A stretch of DNA of 37,093 bases from an uncultured Kiritimatiellota bacterium (GTDB lineage Bacteria > Verrucomicrobiota > Kiritimatiellia > RFP12 > UBA1067). Location: the NCBI GenBank assembly GCA_934621385.1, contig CAKTUI010000028.1, forward strand, positions 1-37,093. Direction: 5' to 3'. Under the pieces are notes generated by a model. The model ran no database searches and was not told where the DNA came from. It saw only the letters and a program-made list of their open reading frames with translations. The position numbers and the translations under genes were made by a program. Below, piece by piece: positions 30,581-37,093 of this stretch; the stretch's first letter is position 1; the number at the start of each line of letters is the position of its first letter.

Positions 30581-31676
30581 ACAAGTCCACACGCGTCTTA
30601 AGATATTCATCCTGTCCTTCAATCCAACCCCTGAAGAGGGCACTCAATTCTCCACTTGCCAATGTGTCGCGAATTTCCGTCGACCCGGCCAACTTGTCCA
30701 GCCACTCAGGCCGCGCACCGAACGCCATCTTGTCCGCATGATGCTGCAGGAGTGCCGTAAAGACGAGCATTCCCGCCGTAACCGGATAAAACGCCCCCGG
30801 ATTCTCGACGGAAAACATAATGCCGTTGAGAACGCACCCCGCATAACTGCCCGAGGACGGGGAATAGCGGTAGGGGCGCATCCCGACACCGCAACTGGAA
30901 AGCCCCGGTGCAAGGTCATGCATCAGTCCCTTCTGATCCATCCAGGGCGCACCAATCACGCGAAATGGCATCGTGCCCGAACGGTCGCAGTCCACCGCCG
31001 GATAGGCCTCGGTAAAGACGAGCATCGGGTAAAGCGCGGCAGAATCCCAGCTCTTGATGGCAGGGGACGGCGCAACAAAGTTCATCCACGGTTCAAGGTG
31101 ATGGTGATTCCAGTCGGTGACGCGCACGACATGAAGGTCGAGATGAAGGTTCTCCTCCCGACAAATCCAAGTCGCCGCCTCACCCGGTGTCATGCCATGA
31201 CAGAGCGGCACATTCAACGGCGCAACGAACGACTCGTACGCTGGCAGGCGCATCGGCCCGTCAAGAATGCCCCCCAGCGGAATCGGCACATCGAGGACTG
31301 TCACGGGGATGCCCTTCTCGGCACACGTCTCGACGACATTGCGAAGCGTTGCCAAATAGGTGTAGCACCGAACGCCGATATCGCGAAGGTCAATCACCAT
31401 CCGTCCAAGGCCGTCCAGCATCTCATCCGTCGGACGTCGCACCTGCCCATAAAGCGAATGGATGGGAATGTTGTAGTAGGGGTGCCACGAACTCGCCGCC
31501 CGCTCACCCGCCGCGACAGCCCCAAAGAAACCGTGCTCGGCGGAAAAGAGTGCCTTGAGTCTGGACGGAAACCGCTCGTGCAAAAGCGACGCGGCTGGCG
31601 AGGCCTGCATGGTCAGGAGCCCGAACGGCGCACTGTCCGCCGCCAAATGCCGGATGAGTCCCTTGTAGTCAACCAT
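30573..31676 (-). CDS. DUF1343 / NamZ-type exo-beta-N-acetylmuramidase
   Basis: A 367-residue protein with the DUF1343 signatures 'LFSAEHGFFG', 'IHSLYGQVRRPTDEML', 'VIDLRDIGVRCYTYLATL', 'VLDVPIPLGG' and 'PLCHGMTPGEAA'. NamZ enzymes remove terminal N-acetylmuramic acid from peptidoglycan fragments. There is no signal peptide, unlike many NamZ proteins, so it probably works on imported muropeptides. The ATG at 31676 is chosen for its GGAGG 6 nt upstream; GTG 31679 is also possible. The GHL10 gene overlaps its end. Confidence 0.82.
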   Translation of the reverse strand: MVDYKGLIRHLAADSAPFGLLTMQASPAASLLHERFPSRLKALFSAEHGFFGAVAAGERAASSWHPYYNIPIHSLYGQVRRPTDEMLDGLGRMVIDLRDIGVRCYTYLATLRNVVETCAEKGIPVTVLDVPIPLGGILDGPMRLPAYESFVAPLNVPLCHGMTPGEAATWICREENLHLDLHVVRVTDWNHHHLEPWMNFVAPSPAIKSWDSAALYPMLVFTEAYPAVDCDRSGTMPFRVIGAPWMDQKGLMHDLAPGLSSCGVGMRPYRYSPSSGSYAGCVLNGIMFSVENPGAFYPVTAGMLVFTALLQHHADKMAFGARPEWLDKLAGSTEIRDTLASGELSALFRGWIEGQDEYLKTRVDLYA

Positions 31677-31700
31677 CACACACCTCCATTTCTGTTTTGC

Positions 31701-32543
31701 CTATCGGTCGAGTTCGGTTCGCAGTGAACCGATTTCCGAAGCCGTATTCACGAGCGAGGGGTCCCGATGCGCCGCGACCACGCAGTCCGATGCCGCCGAA
31801 TGCATCCAGACACCCGAAGCGGCCGCCGTAAAGGCATCGCCCTTCAGGTAGGCCCACCGCGCACCAATCACACCCGCCAGCAGGTCGCCCATGCCACCAA
31901 GAGCCATGAACGGATTCCCGCACGCATTCTCGTAAAGGCTCTTGCCGTCCGCCGCGAGGACGAGCGTATGGGCACCCTTCAGGACGACCGTCGCACCATA
32001 CCGCTCAACAATTTCATGAATGGCGGCCACACGATCCGCCGCGACCCGCTCACGCGTCCAACCAAGCAACTTTGCGGCCTCGCCCTCGTGCGGTGTCAGG
32101 ACAAGTTCCTGTCCATTCGCCGGATCGTACCCATCCGTCCGCCCATACCATCCAGCGAGAATGGCGAGAGCGTCCGCATCCAAAACAAAACGCCCGCGTG
32201 CGCCCGAGAGAAGTCGCGAAATGAGGACTTCCGAATTGACGGTGCGCCCAAGCCCCATGCCAATCACGGTCACGTCCGCCGGCGGCGGCACACACGTCGG
32301 CATAAGCTTCACAAACGTCGCCTCGGGGAGCAGTGCACCCGCACAGATGCGCGAAGCATCCGGCACCACGAGACGAACCAATCCGGCACCGGCACTTCGT
32401 GCACCCAGACCTGCGATGACCGGCGCGTGAATGTAGTGCCCCGAGCCGCCGACAATCGTCACCGTCCCGACCGAGTACTTGTTCGCGTCCACGGTTCGCG
32501 GCAAAAACGCCGCCCTCAGTTCCTCTGGAGGTGTTACCTTCAT
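31701..32543 (-). CDS. nnrD: ADP/ATP-dependent NAD(P)H-hydrate dehydratase
   Basis: A 280-residue stand-alone CARKD-type domain that repairs damaged NAD(P)HX. The ribokinase-like core has 'TVTIVGGSGHYIHAPVIAG', 'VIGMGLGR', 'LTPHEGEAAKLLG' and 'VVLKGAHTLV'. The catalytic loop is 'NPFMALGGMGDLLAGVIGA', where GGMGD replaces the usual G[ST]GD. No NnrE epimerase domain is fused. Its ATG overlaps the acyl-CoA ligase TGA by four bases. Confidence 0.88.
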   Translation of the reverse strand: MKVTPPEELRAAFLPRTVDANKYSVGTVTIVGGSGHYIHAPVIAGLGARSAGAGLVRLVVPDASRICAGALLPEATFVKLMPTCVPPPADVTVIGMGLGRTVNSEVLISRLLSGARGRFVLDADALAILAGWYGRTDGYDPANGQELVLTPHEGEAAKLLGWTRERVAADRVAAIHEIVERYGATVVLKGAHTLVLAADGKSLYENACGNPFMALGGMGDLLAGVIGARWAYLKGDAFTAAASGVWMHSAASDCVVAAHRDPSLVNTASEIGSLRTELDR

Positions 32544-34192
32544 ACGGCGATTCCATTCTGACGCGCCACGAGTTCCGCCGCGCCGTACATCTGCCGCAGT
32601 TTCGGCTTCTCAATCTTTCCCGTCGGATTGCGCGGCACTTCTGCAAAGATAATCTTGCGCGGACGCTTGTAGCGCGGCAAGTCGAGGCAGAAGTCGTTCA
32701 CCTCACCCTCCGTCAGGATCATCCCGGGCTTGACCGCGATGATGGCGGCGGCAATTTCGCCCAACCGCGCATCGGGAAGCCCAATGACGGCGACATCCTT
32801 GATGGCCGGATGCGCCCGAAGGAAGTCCTCAATCTGAACGGGATAGAGATTCTCCCCGCCCGTAATGATGACATCCTTCGCACGATCGACCAGATAGATG
32901 AACCCCTCACGTTCCTCGGCCATATCACCCGTCAGCAGCCAACCGTCCGGCTTGAGAATCTCCGCCGTCGCCTTCGGGTTCTTGTAGTATTCCTTCAGGA
33001 CACCCGGCCCCTTCAAGGCGAGTTCGCCGACTTCCCCCGGTGCGACGGGCGTGACACCGTCCGATTTCACAATCTTCGTCTGCCACCCATAACCGGCAAT
33101 GCCAATGGCCCCGACATGGTCGATGTTCTCGATGCCGAGATGGACGGCCCCAGGCCCCGTCGATTCCGACAGTCCGTAATTCGTGTCGTAGTCGTGATGT
33201 GGAAAGACCTTCTTCCACCGGCGAATCAAGGCCGGGGGAACCGGCTGCGCCCCGATGTGCATCAGCCGCCACTGCCCGAGTTTGTAGTCCGACAAGTCCA
33301 CTTCGCCGCGCTCAATCGCATCGAGGATATCCTGCGCCCACGGAACCAGCAGCCACACAATCGTGCACCACTCCTCTGAAACAGCCCGGAGAACCCATTC
33401 GGGCTTGACGCCCTTAAGGAGAACGGCACGACCGCCGACCAGGAAGCTGCCGAACCAGTGCATTTTTGCCCCCGTGTGGTAGAGCGGCGGAATGCACAGG
33501 AAGCAGTCGTCCTTCGTCTGCCCATGATGCGCCTGCTCGACGCGGCAGGAATGGACAAGGCACCGATGCTGCAACACAATCGCCTTTGGAAAGCCCGTCG
33601 TGCCCGACGAGAAGTAGATGGCCGCCTCATCGTCGGATGTCAGGGGCACGGTCGGGGCCTTTGCCGAACAATAGGAAACGAGATTGCGATAGCTCTCCGC
33701 AAAACTCGGGCAATCGTCCCCGACGTAGAACTTCGCCCGCACACGCGGCATTCGGTCGCTGATCTGCTCGACACGTCCAATGAACTCCGGACCGAAGACA
33801 AGGGCTGCCGCATCCGAGAGATCGAGGCAATAGCGAATCTCGTCCGCCGTATAGCGAAAGTTCAGCGGAACCGCCAGGCACCCGGCCTTCAGAATGCCAA
33901 AATAGATTGGCAACCACTCCAGGCAGTTCATCAGCAGAATCGCAATCTTGTCGCCACGCTTGAATCCACGCGCCAGCAGGAGGTTCGCAAAGCGGTTCGC
34001 CTTCTCATCGAATTCCGCCCACGTTATCTCACTGCGAAACGCCTCAATCGGCGACGACTCAATCAGCGAATACTCGCGCCAGGTCGTGTGCCGCGCCTCA
34101 AGTTCCTGTGGATTGATCTCCACAAGCGCCACGTCATTCGGCCACTCACGCGCATTCCGCTCCAGAATCTCAGTAATGCTGTTCACGTCCAT
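32540..34192 (-). CDS. AMP-forming acyl/aryl-CoA synthetase
   Basis: A 550-residue class I adenylate-forming enzyme that activates a carboxylic acid as acyl-AMP and then CoA thioester. It has 'YFSSGTTGFPKAIVL' (P-loop, A3), 'NYGLSESTG' (A5), 'LLTGDMAEE' (A7), 'DRAKDVIITGGENLYP' (A8) and the catalytic Lys in 'PTGKIEKPKLR' (A10). The ATG at 34192 is preceded by GGAGGGG. Longer frames run into the upstream gene. The acid substrate is not predictable; the sequence is FadD/benzoate-CoA-ligase-like. Confidence 0.88.
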   Translation of the reverse strand: MDVNSITEILERNAREWPNDVALVEINPQELEARHTTWREYSLIESSPIEAFRSEITWAEFDEKANRFANLLLARGFKRGDKIAILLMNCLEWLPIYFGILKAGCLAVPLNFRYTADEIRYCLDLSDAAALVFGPEFIGRVEQISDRMPRVRAKFYVGDDCPSFAESYRNLVSYCSAKAPTVPLTSDDEAAIYFSSGTTGFPKAIVLQHRCLVHSCRVEQAHHGQTKDDCFLCIPPLYHTGAKMHWFGSFLVGGRAVLLKGVKPEWVLRAVSEEWCTIVWLLVPWAQDILDAIERGEVDLSDYKLGQWRLMHIGAQPVPPALIRRWKKVFPHHDYDTNYGLSESTGPGAVHLGIENIDHVGAIGIAGYGWQTKIVKSDGVTPVAPGEVGELALKGPGVLKEYYKNPKATAEILKPDGWLLTGDMAEEREGFIYLVDRAKDVIITGGENLYPVQIEDFLRAHPAIKDVAVIGLPDARLGEIAAAIIAVKPGMILTEGEVNDFCLDLPRYKRPRKIIFAEVPRNPTGKIEKPKLRQMYGAAELVARQNGIAV

Positions 34193-34205
34193 CTTCACCC
34201 CTCCA

Positions 34206-35018
34206 TTAGAAGGCTCGCTCCGCCCACTGAAGGTCGGCCAGGCTGTTCTTCGCCTCCTGAACGACATTCGGATTGTCATGCTTCTTGAGCGACTCGTAGG
34301 CCTTCATCGTCATTTCAATCTTTGCCTTCGTAATCTTGAACTTCTGGCGCTTGGCCTTCGGGTCGTAGTCACGGGCACGCCGCGCAAACTCCACGAGCTT
34401 GGACAACTTGTCAATGTCAGGAATGCCCTTCAGCTCCTTGTAGAGCGCGTCATAGGCCGCCCCCTCCTTCGGGAATCGCTTGCGAAACTCCATCAGATGC
34501 AAATAGGTGCGCCCCGGCAGGACGTCCTTCTCGCTGTCGACGAGCCGTTGCCAGTAGCTCAGGTTCGGCGGAGCCCCGAGATTGGTGATGGCCCGCACGA
34601 CCGCCTCCTCGGCCAATCGCTCATCGCGCCCGCGATAGACCACGCTCCCTGTGGCATCGATGACATACAGGTAAGGCAGCCCCTCAAAGGCCGGTTCGCC
34701 AGACGAGAGACCCGCCCCGCGATAGACGGGATACGAGACATCCTTCTCCTTCAACAGACTCTTCACCTCCGCATCGTCCGTCCCTTCCTCGCAAAGGCTT
34801 CCAAGGAGCACAAACTGCTTCGGCTTGAAACTCGTCCACACCTGCTCAAGGCGCGGCAACTGTTCTCGGCTCGCCGCATTCATCCCAAACTTGTTCACCA
34901 GGACAATCTTGCCCTGCAAGTAGCCCGACGAGACCTTGCGCCCGCCAAGATAGTCGTCCTTGTCGACACCCGTCCAGCCGACCACACTTGCCAAGAATAA
35001 TGAGAAAATCAGATTCAT
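34206..35018 (-). CDS. Thioredoxin-fold secreted protein lacking active-site cysteines
   Basis: A 270-residue protein with a short signal peptide ('LIFSLFLASVVGWTG'). The TlpA/AhpC-like fold is visible in 'LQGKIVLVNKFGMNAASREQLPRLEQVW', 'FVLLGS' and 'EGLPYLYVIDATGSVVYRG'. At the place of the CxxC motif stands GMNA (45-48), so it cannot do disulfide exchange. The ~100-residue C-terminal part is helical and Lys/Arg-rich. It lies between ettA and the acyl-CoA ligase, 13 nt upstream of the latter. Probably a structural or binding thioredoxin-like protein; the partner is unknown. Confidence 0.68.
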   Translation of the reverse strand: MNLIFSLFLASVVGWTGVDKDDYLGGRKVSSGYLQGKIVLVNKFGMNAASREQLPRLEQVWTSFKPKQFVLLGSLCEEGTDDAEVKSLLKEKDVSYPVYRGAGLSSGEPAFEGLPYLYVIDATGSVVYRGRDERLAEEAVVRAITNLGAPPNLSYWQRLVDSEKDVLPGRTYLHLMEFRKRFPKEGAAYDALYKELKGIPDIDKLSKLVEFARRARDYDPKAKRQKFKITKAKIEMTMKAYESLKKHDNPNVVQEAKNSLADLQWAERAF

Positions 35019-35037
35019 ACCTTGTCCGTATCCCCGC

Positions 35038-36642
35038 TTACTTCCGCCGCGCCATCATCTCGTGGTATTCGGAATAGCCGCCCTCGAACCAGACCGTCTT
35101 GCCATCGCCCTCAAAGGCGAGAATATGCGTGGCGATTCGGTCCAGGAACCAGCGGTCGTGCGAAACGACCATCACGCACCCGCCGAAGTCCTGAAGGCCC
35201 TCTTCCAGCGACCGAAGCGTCGCCACGTCGAGGTCATTCGTCGGTTCGTCAAGGAGGAGTAGGTTGCCACCGCTCGTGAGGAGCTTCGCCAAATGGACGC
35301 GGTTGCGCTCACCACCCGAAAGCACCCCGACCTTCTTCTGCTGCTCCGCACCCCGGAAGTTGAAGCGACTGCAGTAGGCACGACCGTTCATCATCGTCGT
35401 TCCAGCGAGGTTCACGAATTCGCCGCCACCCGTAATGGCCTCATAGACGGTCTCCTCGGCCTTCAGTTCGCTCCGCGTCTGGTCAACGTAACTCAGCTTC
35501 ACCGTTTCGCCAACCGAGAAGGTACCCGACACCGGCTTGAGCTGACCCGTAATCAACTTGAACAGCGTCGTCTTGCCCACGCCGTTCGGACCGATGACAC
35601 CCACAATGCCACCACGCGGCAGATCGAAGTTCAAGTCATTGTAAAGGACATGGTCGCCAAACGCCATCTTGACATGCTCGGCACGCACGACCAAGTTGCC
35701 GAGACGCGGACCTGGCGGAATGCGAATCACAAGATCGTCCTCACGCGTCGAAACTTCCTGCTTCTGCAGTTCCTCATATCGCTTCACACGGGCCTGGCTC
35801 TTCGAATGACGGCCGGATGGATTCGTCTGAATCCACTTGAGTTCGTTCTCGATGAGTTTCTGCCGCGACTTCTCCGCCTTGGCCTCCCGCGCAAGCATGG
35901 CCTCCTTCTGCTTCAGCCATTCCTCATAGTTGCCCTTGTAGGGATAGCAGACCCCATGGTCAAGCTCAAGAATCCAGTCCGTCACATCCGACAGGAAGTA
36001 GCGGTCGTGCGTCACGACAATCAGCGTCCCCTTGAACGGCTTCAGGTAGTCCTCAAGCCACTGCACGGTTTCCGCGTCAAGGTGGTTCGTCGGCTCGTCG
36101 AGCAGAAGCACATCCGGCTCGGTCAGGAGCAGGCGGCAAATGGCCACGCGGCGGCGTTCGCCACCTGACAGCACATTGACCGGACGATCGGCGGGCGGAC
36201 AGTGCATCGCCGCCATCGACCGCTCCACCAGGGAGTCGACATTCCAGTAGTCGTGCGCGTCAATTTCATCCTGCAACCGCGCCATCTCGGCTTCCGCCTT
36301 CGGATCGTCCAGATTGCAGCACAGGTCCTCGTAACGCTCAAGCTTCGCCTTGATTGGGGCAATGGCCTCGGCGACCACCTCGCCAACCGTCTTCGTGTCG
36401 TCCAGCACCGGCTCCTGAGGAAGATAGCCAACCTTCGTCCCCTTTGCAACCTGGACCGTTCCCATCAAATCGGTATCAAGACCCGCGAGAATCTTAAGCA
36501 GGGACGACTTGCCCGCGCCATTGCCGCCAATCACACCGATATGCGCACCGTAGAAAAAGGAAAGGTTCACATCCTTGAGGATGGTTTTCGTACCAACCTG
36601 CTTCGTCACATCCACCAAACTGAACTGGTATTCGCCTGCCAT
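35038..36642 (-). CDS. ettA: ABC-F translation factor, EttA-like
   Basis: A 534-residue soluble ABC-F protein with two ATPase domains: Walker A 'GGNGAGKSS' (39-47) and 'GPNGVGKTT', signatures 'LSGGERRRV' and 'LSGGERNRV', and 'LLDEPTNHLD' and 'LLDEPTNDLD'. The linker carries 'NPSGRHSKSQARVKRYEEL', the P-site tRNA-interaction region typical of EttA, and an arm insertion in domain 1. EttA binds the ribosomal E site and gates the first elongation step according to ADP/ATP. It is the first gene of a six-gene minus-strand operon. Its upstream ribosome site is moderate (AAGGA and GAGCG). Confidence 0.92.
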   Translation of the reverse strand: MAGEYQFSLVDVTKQVGTKTILKDVNLSFFYGAHIGVIGGNGAGKSSLLKILAGLDTDLMGTVQVAKGTKVGYLPQEPVLDDTKTVGEVVAEAIAPIKAKLERYEDLCCNLDDPKAEAEMARLQDEIDAHDYWNVDSLVERSMAAMHCPPADRPVNVLSGGERRRVAICRLLLTEPDVLLLDEPTNHLDAETVQWLEDYLKPFKGTLIVVTHDRYFLSDVTDWILELDHGVCYPYKGNYEEWLKQKEAMLAREAKAEKSRQKLIENELKWIQTNPSGRHSKSQARVKRYEELQKQEVSTREDDLVIRIPPGPRLGNLVVRAEHVKMAFGDHVLYNDLNFDLPRGGIVGVIGPNGVGKTTLFKLITGQLKPVSGTFSVGETVKLSYVDQTRSELKAEETVYEAITGGGEFVNLAGTTMMNGRAYCSRFNFRGAEQQKKVGVLSGGERNRVHLAKLLTSGGNLLLLDEPTNDLDVATLRSLEEGLQDFGGCVMVVSHDRWFLDRIATHILAFEGDGKTVWFEGGYSEYHEMMARRK

Positions 36643-36692
36643 GATTTCGCTCTTTTATCCTTACAAATGGGGTCTAATTTCAAGATAAGGGG

Positions 36693-36701
36693 ATTATACC
36701 A
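36693..36701 (-). promoter_or_regulatory. Extended -10 promoter of ettA operon
   Basis: The minus strand reads TGG-TATAAT, identical to the Rhs and 2230-gene elements. The -35 is poor. The predicted leader to the ettA ATG is about 45 nt. Confidence 0.6.
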
Positions 36702-36807
36702 TAAATTCGGCTTCGGGACACGCCGCACCACCCCACCCTCCGGCTTTCACGGGACGAATTTGATCTCGAATGACACGGACCGTGAGCGTTGACTCCATCT
36801 GCATCAT
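36694..36807 (-). CDS. Possible 37-residue small protein upstream of ettA
   Basis: A 37-codon frame (begins MMQMESTLTVRVIRD) is preceded by AAGGAGG exactly 6 nt before the ATG at 36807, the best-spaced ribosome site in the area. Its stop codon overlaps the TATAAT of the ettA promoter. No homologue was recognised. It may be a decayed gene start or a real small protein. Confidence 0.35.
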   Translation of the reverse strand: MMQMESTLTVRVIRDQIRPVKAGGWGGAACPEAEFMV

Positions 36808-36852
36808 GGCACACCTCCTTTTCAGTTTTTCCTGTTCTGTTGTCTATTTCTT

Positions 36853-36940
36853 GAAAGGGATGCGCAGGGCAAGACCGACCCGTGCGCACTTGGAACGCCT
36901 GTCGTGCGCTCCGCAAACTGCCGCGCTACGCAGGCCGCGA
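36853..36940. repeat. 22-bp-period palindrome array 3 (4 weaker units)
   Basis: Central hexamers lie at 36861 (TGCGCA), 36883 (TGCGCA), 36905 (TGCGCT) and 36927 (TACGCA), again exactly 22 bp apart. Flanks resemble array 1 units 2 and 3 (CGTGCGCA). Arms are less palindromic. It lies about 150-250 bp upstream of the ettA promoter. Confidence 0.55.
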
Positions 36941-37035
36941 TGTGACGCGAACCCTCTTGGCAAGGAGTTCCTTGGAACGGGCACACGGGGCAACCCTCGC
37001 CAGGCATCCACCTCAGTTATTGCTCCGGCAATGAA
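36941..37035. other. Intergenic sequence at right edge
   Basis: No gene is supported. A CAAGGA/TCCTTG palindrome at 36961-36974 is the only notable structure. Confidence 0.3.
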
Positions 37036-37093
37036 TTATTGTGAGTCGGCGGCATAGGCAACGTGCTTGTCCTTGAAGTAGGTTTTGACCCTC
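37036..37093 (-). CDS. 3' end of a gene cut by the window
   Basis: The minus strand from the window edge reads 'RVKTYFKDKHVAYAADSQ' and then TAA. The composition looks coding and the stop is followed by non-coding sequence, so this is probably the C-terminus of a gene beyond the window. It is too short to name. Confidence 0.4.
   Translation of the reverse strand, partial: RVKTYFKDKHVAYAADSQ

Overview
This 37 kb, high-GC bacterial window looks like a chromosomal piece of a gut-type PVC-superphylum bacterium (Kiritimatiellota/Lentisphaerae-like). The clues are secreted glycoside hydrolases with signal peptides, proteins with the 'CAL-[ED]-(K/R)-x-G-x-YP-x-x-L' signature common in Planctomycetes/Kiritimatiellota, and an EttA/Rho/UvrA housekeeping background. 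This placement is inferred from gene flavour, not from a marker phylogeny.

Layout: (1) 1-3447 holds a secreted GH36-like alpha-galactosidase (minus strand) and a divergent secreted protein of unknown function. They are separated by an interleaved inverted-repeat element, and the GH36 3' flank carries a 22-bp-period palindrome array. (2) 3467-10562 is a minus-strand housekeeping operon, rho > uvrA > mrp-rdgB (one fused ORF) > a truncated dsbD-like gene. (3) 10563-11076 is non-coding and includes an IS3-type transposase remnant. (4) 11077-22077 is the accessory highlight, an ~11 kb minus-strand Rhs polymorphic-toxin locus. It starts with a 5'-chimeric Rhs gene of about 14 YD repeats and continues with three orphan Rhs-core/C-terminal cassettes. 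Each cassette is followed by small membrane proteins or lipoproteins that are candidate immunity factors. Many neighbours overlap by ATGA or TAATG-like junctions. The variable C-termini include an L,D-transpeptidase-like domain (SHGC), a Zn-metallopeptidase-like domain (HEKGH), and two divergent copies of an unrecognised domain. Each of those two copies is followed by the same kind of three-gene set. The conserved core is very GC-rich and the tips and immunity genes are AT-rich. (5) 22246-22737 carries a second 22-bp-period array and tRNA-Ala(CGC). (6) 22964-28832 is a plus-strand sugar-utilisation operon: GH10, GH13, enolase-superfamily dehydratase, RraA-like protein and SDR. It ends in a strong hairpin. 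(7) 28907-36642 is a minus-strand operon: ettA > Cys-less thioredoxin-fold protein > acyl-CoA ligase > NAD(P)HX dehydratase > NamZ/DUF1343 > GHL10. (8) 36694-37093 holds a third, weaker 22-bp array, a possible 37-codon ORF and the 3' end of another gene.

Two regulatory themes recur. Promoters share an extended -10 (TGnTATAAT), and in four cases the start codon lies only 6-10 nt downstream of the -10, which predicts leaderless mRNAs. Three intergenic regions carry arrays of short palindromes with centres exactly 22 bp apart.
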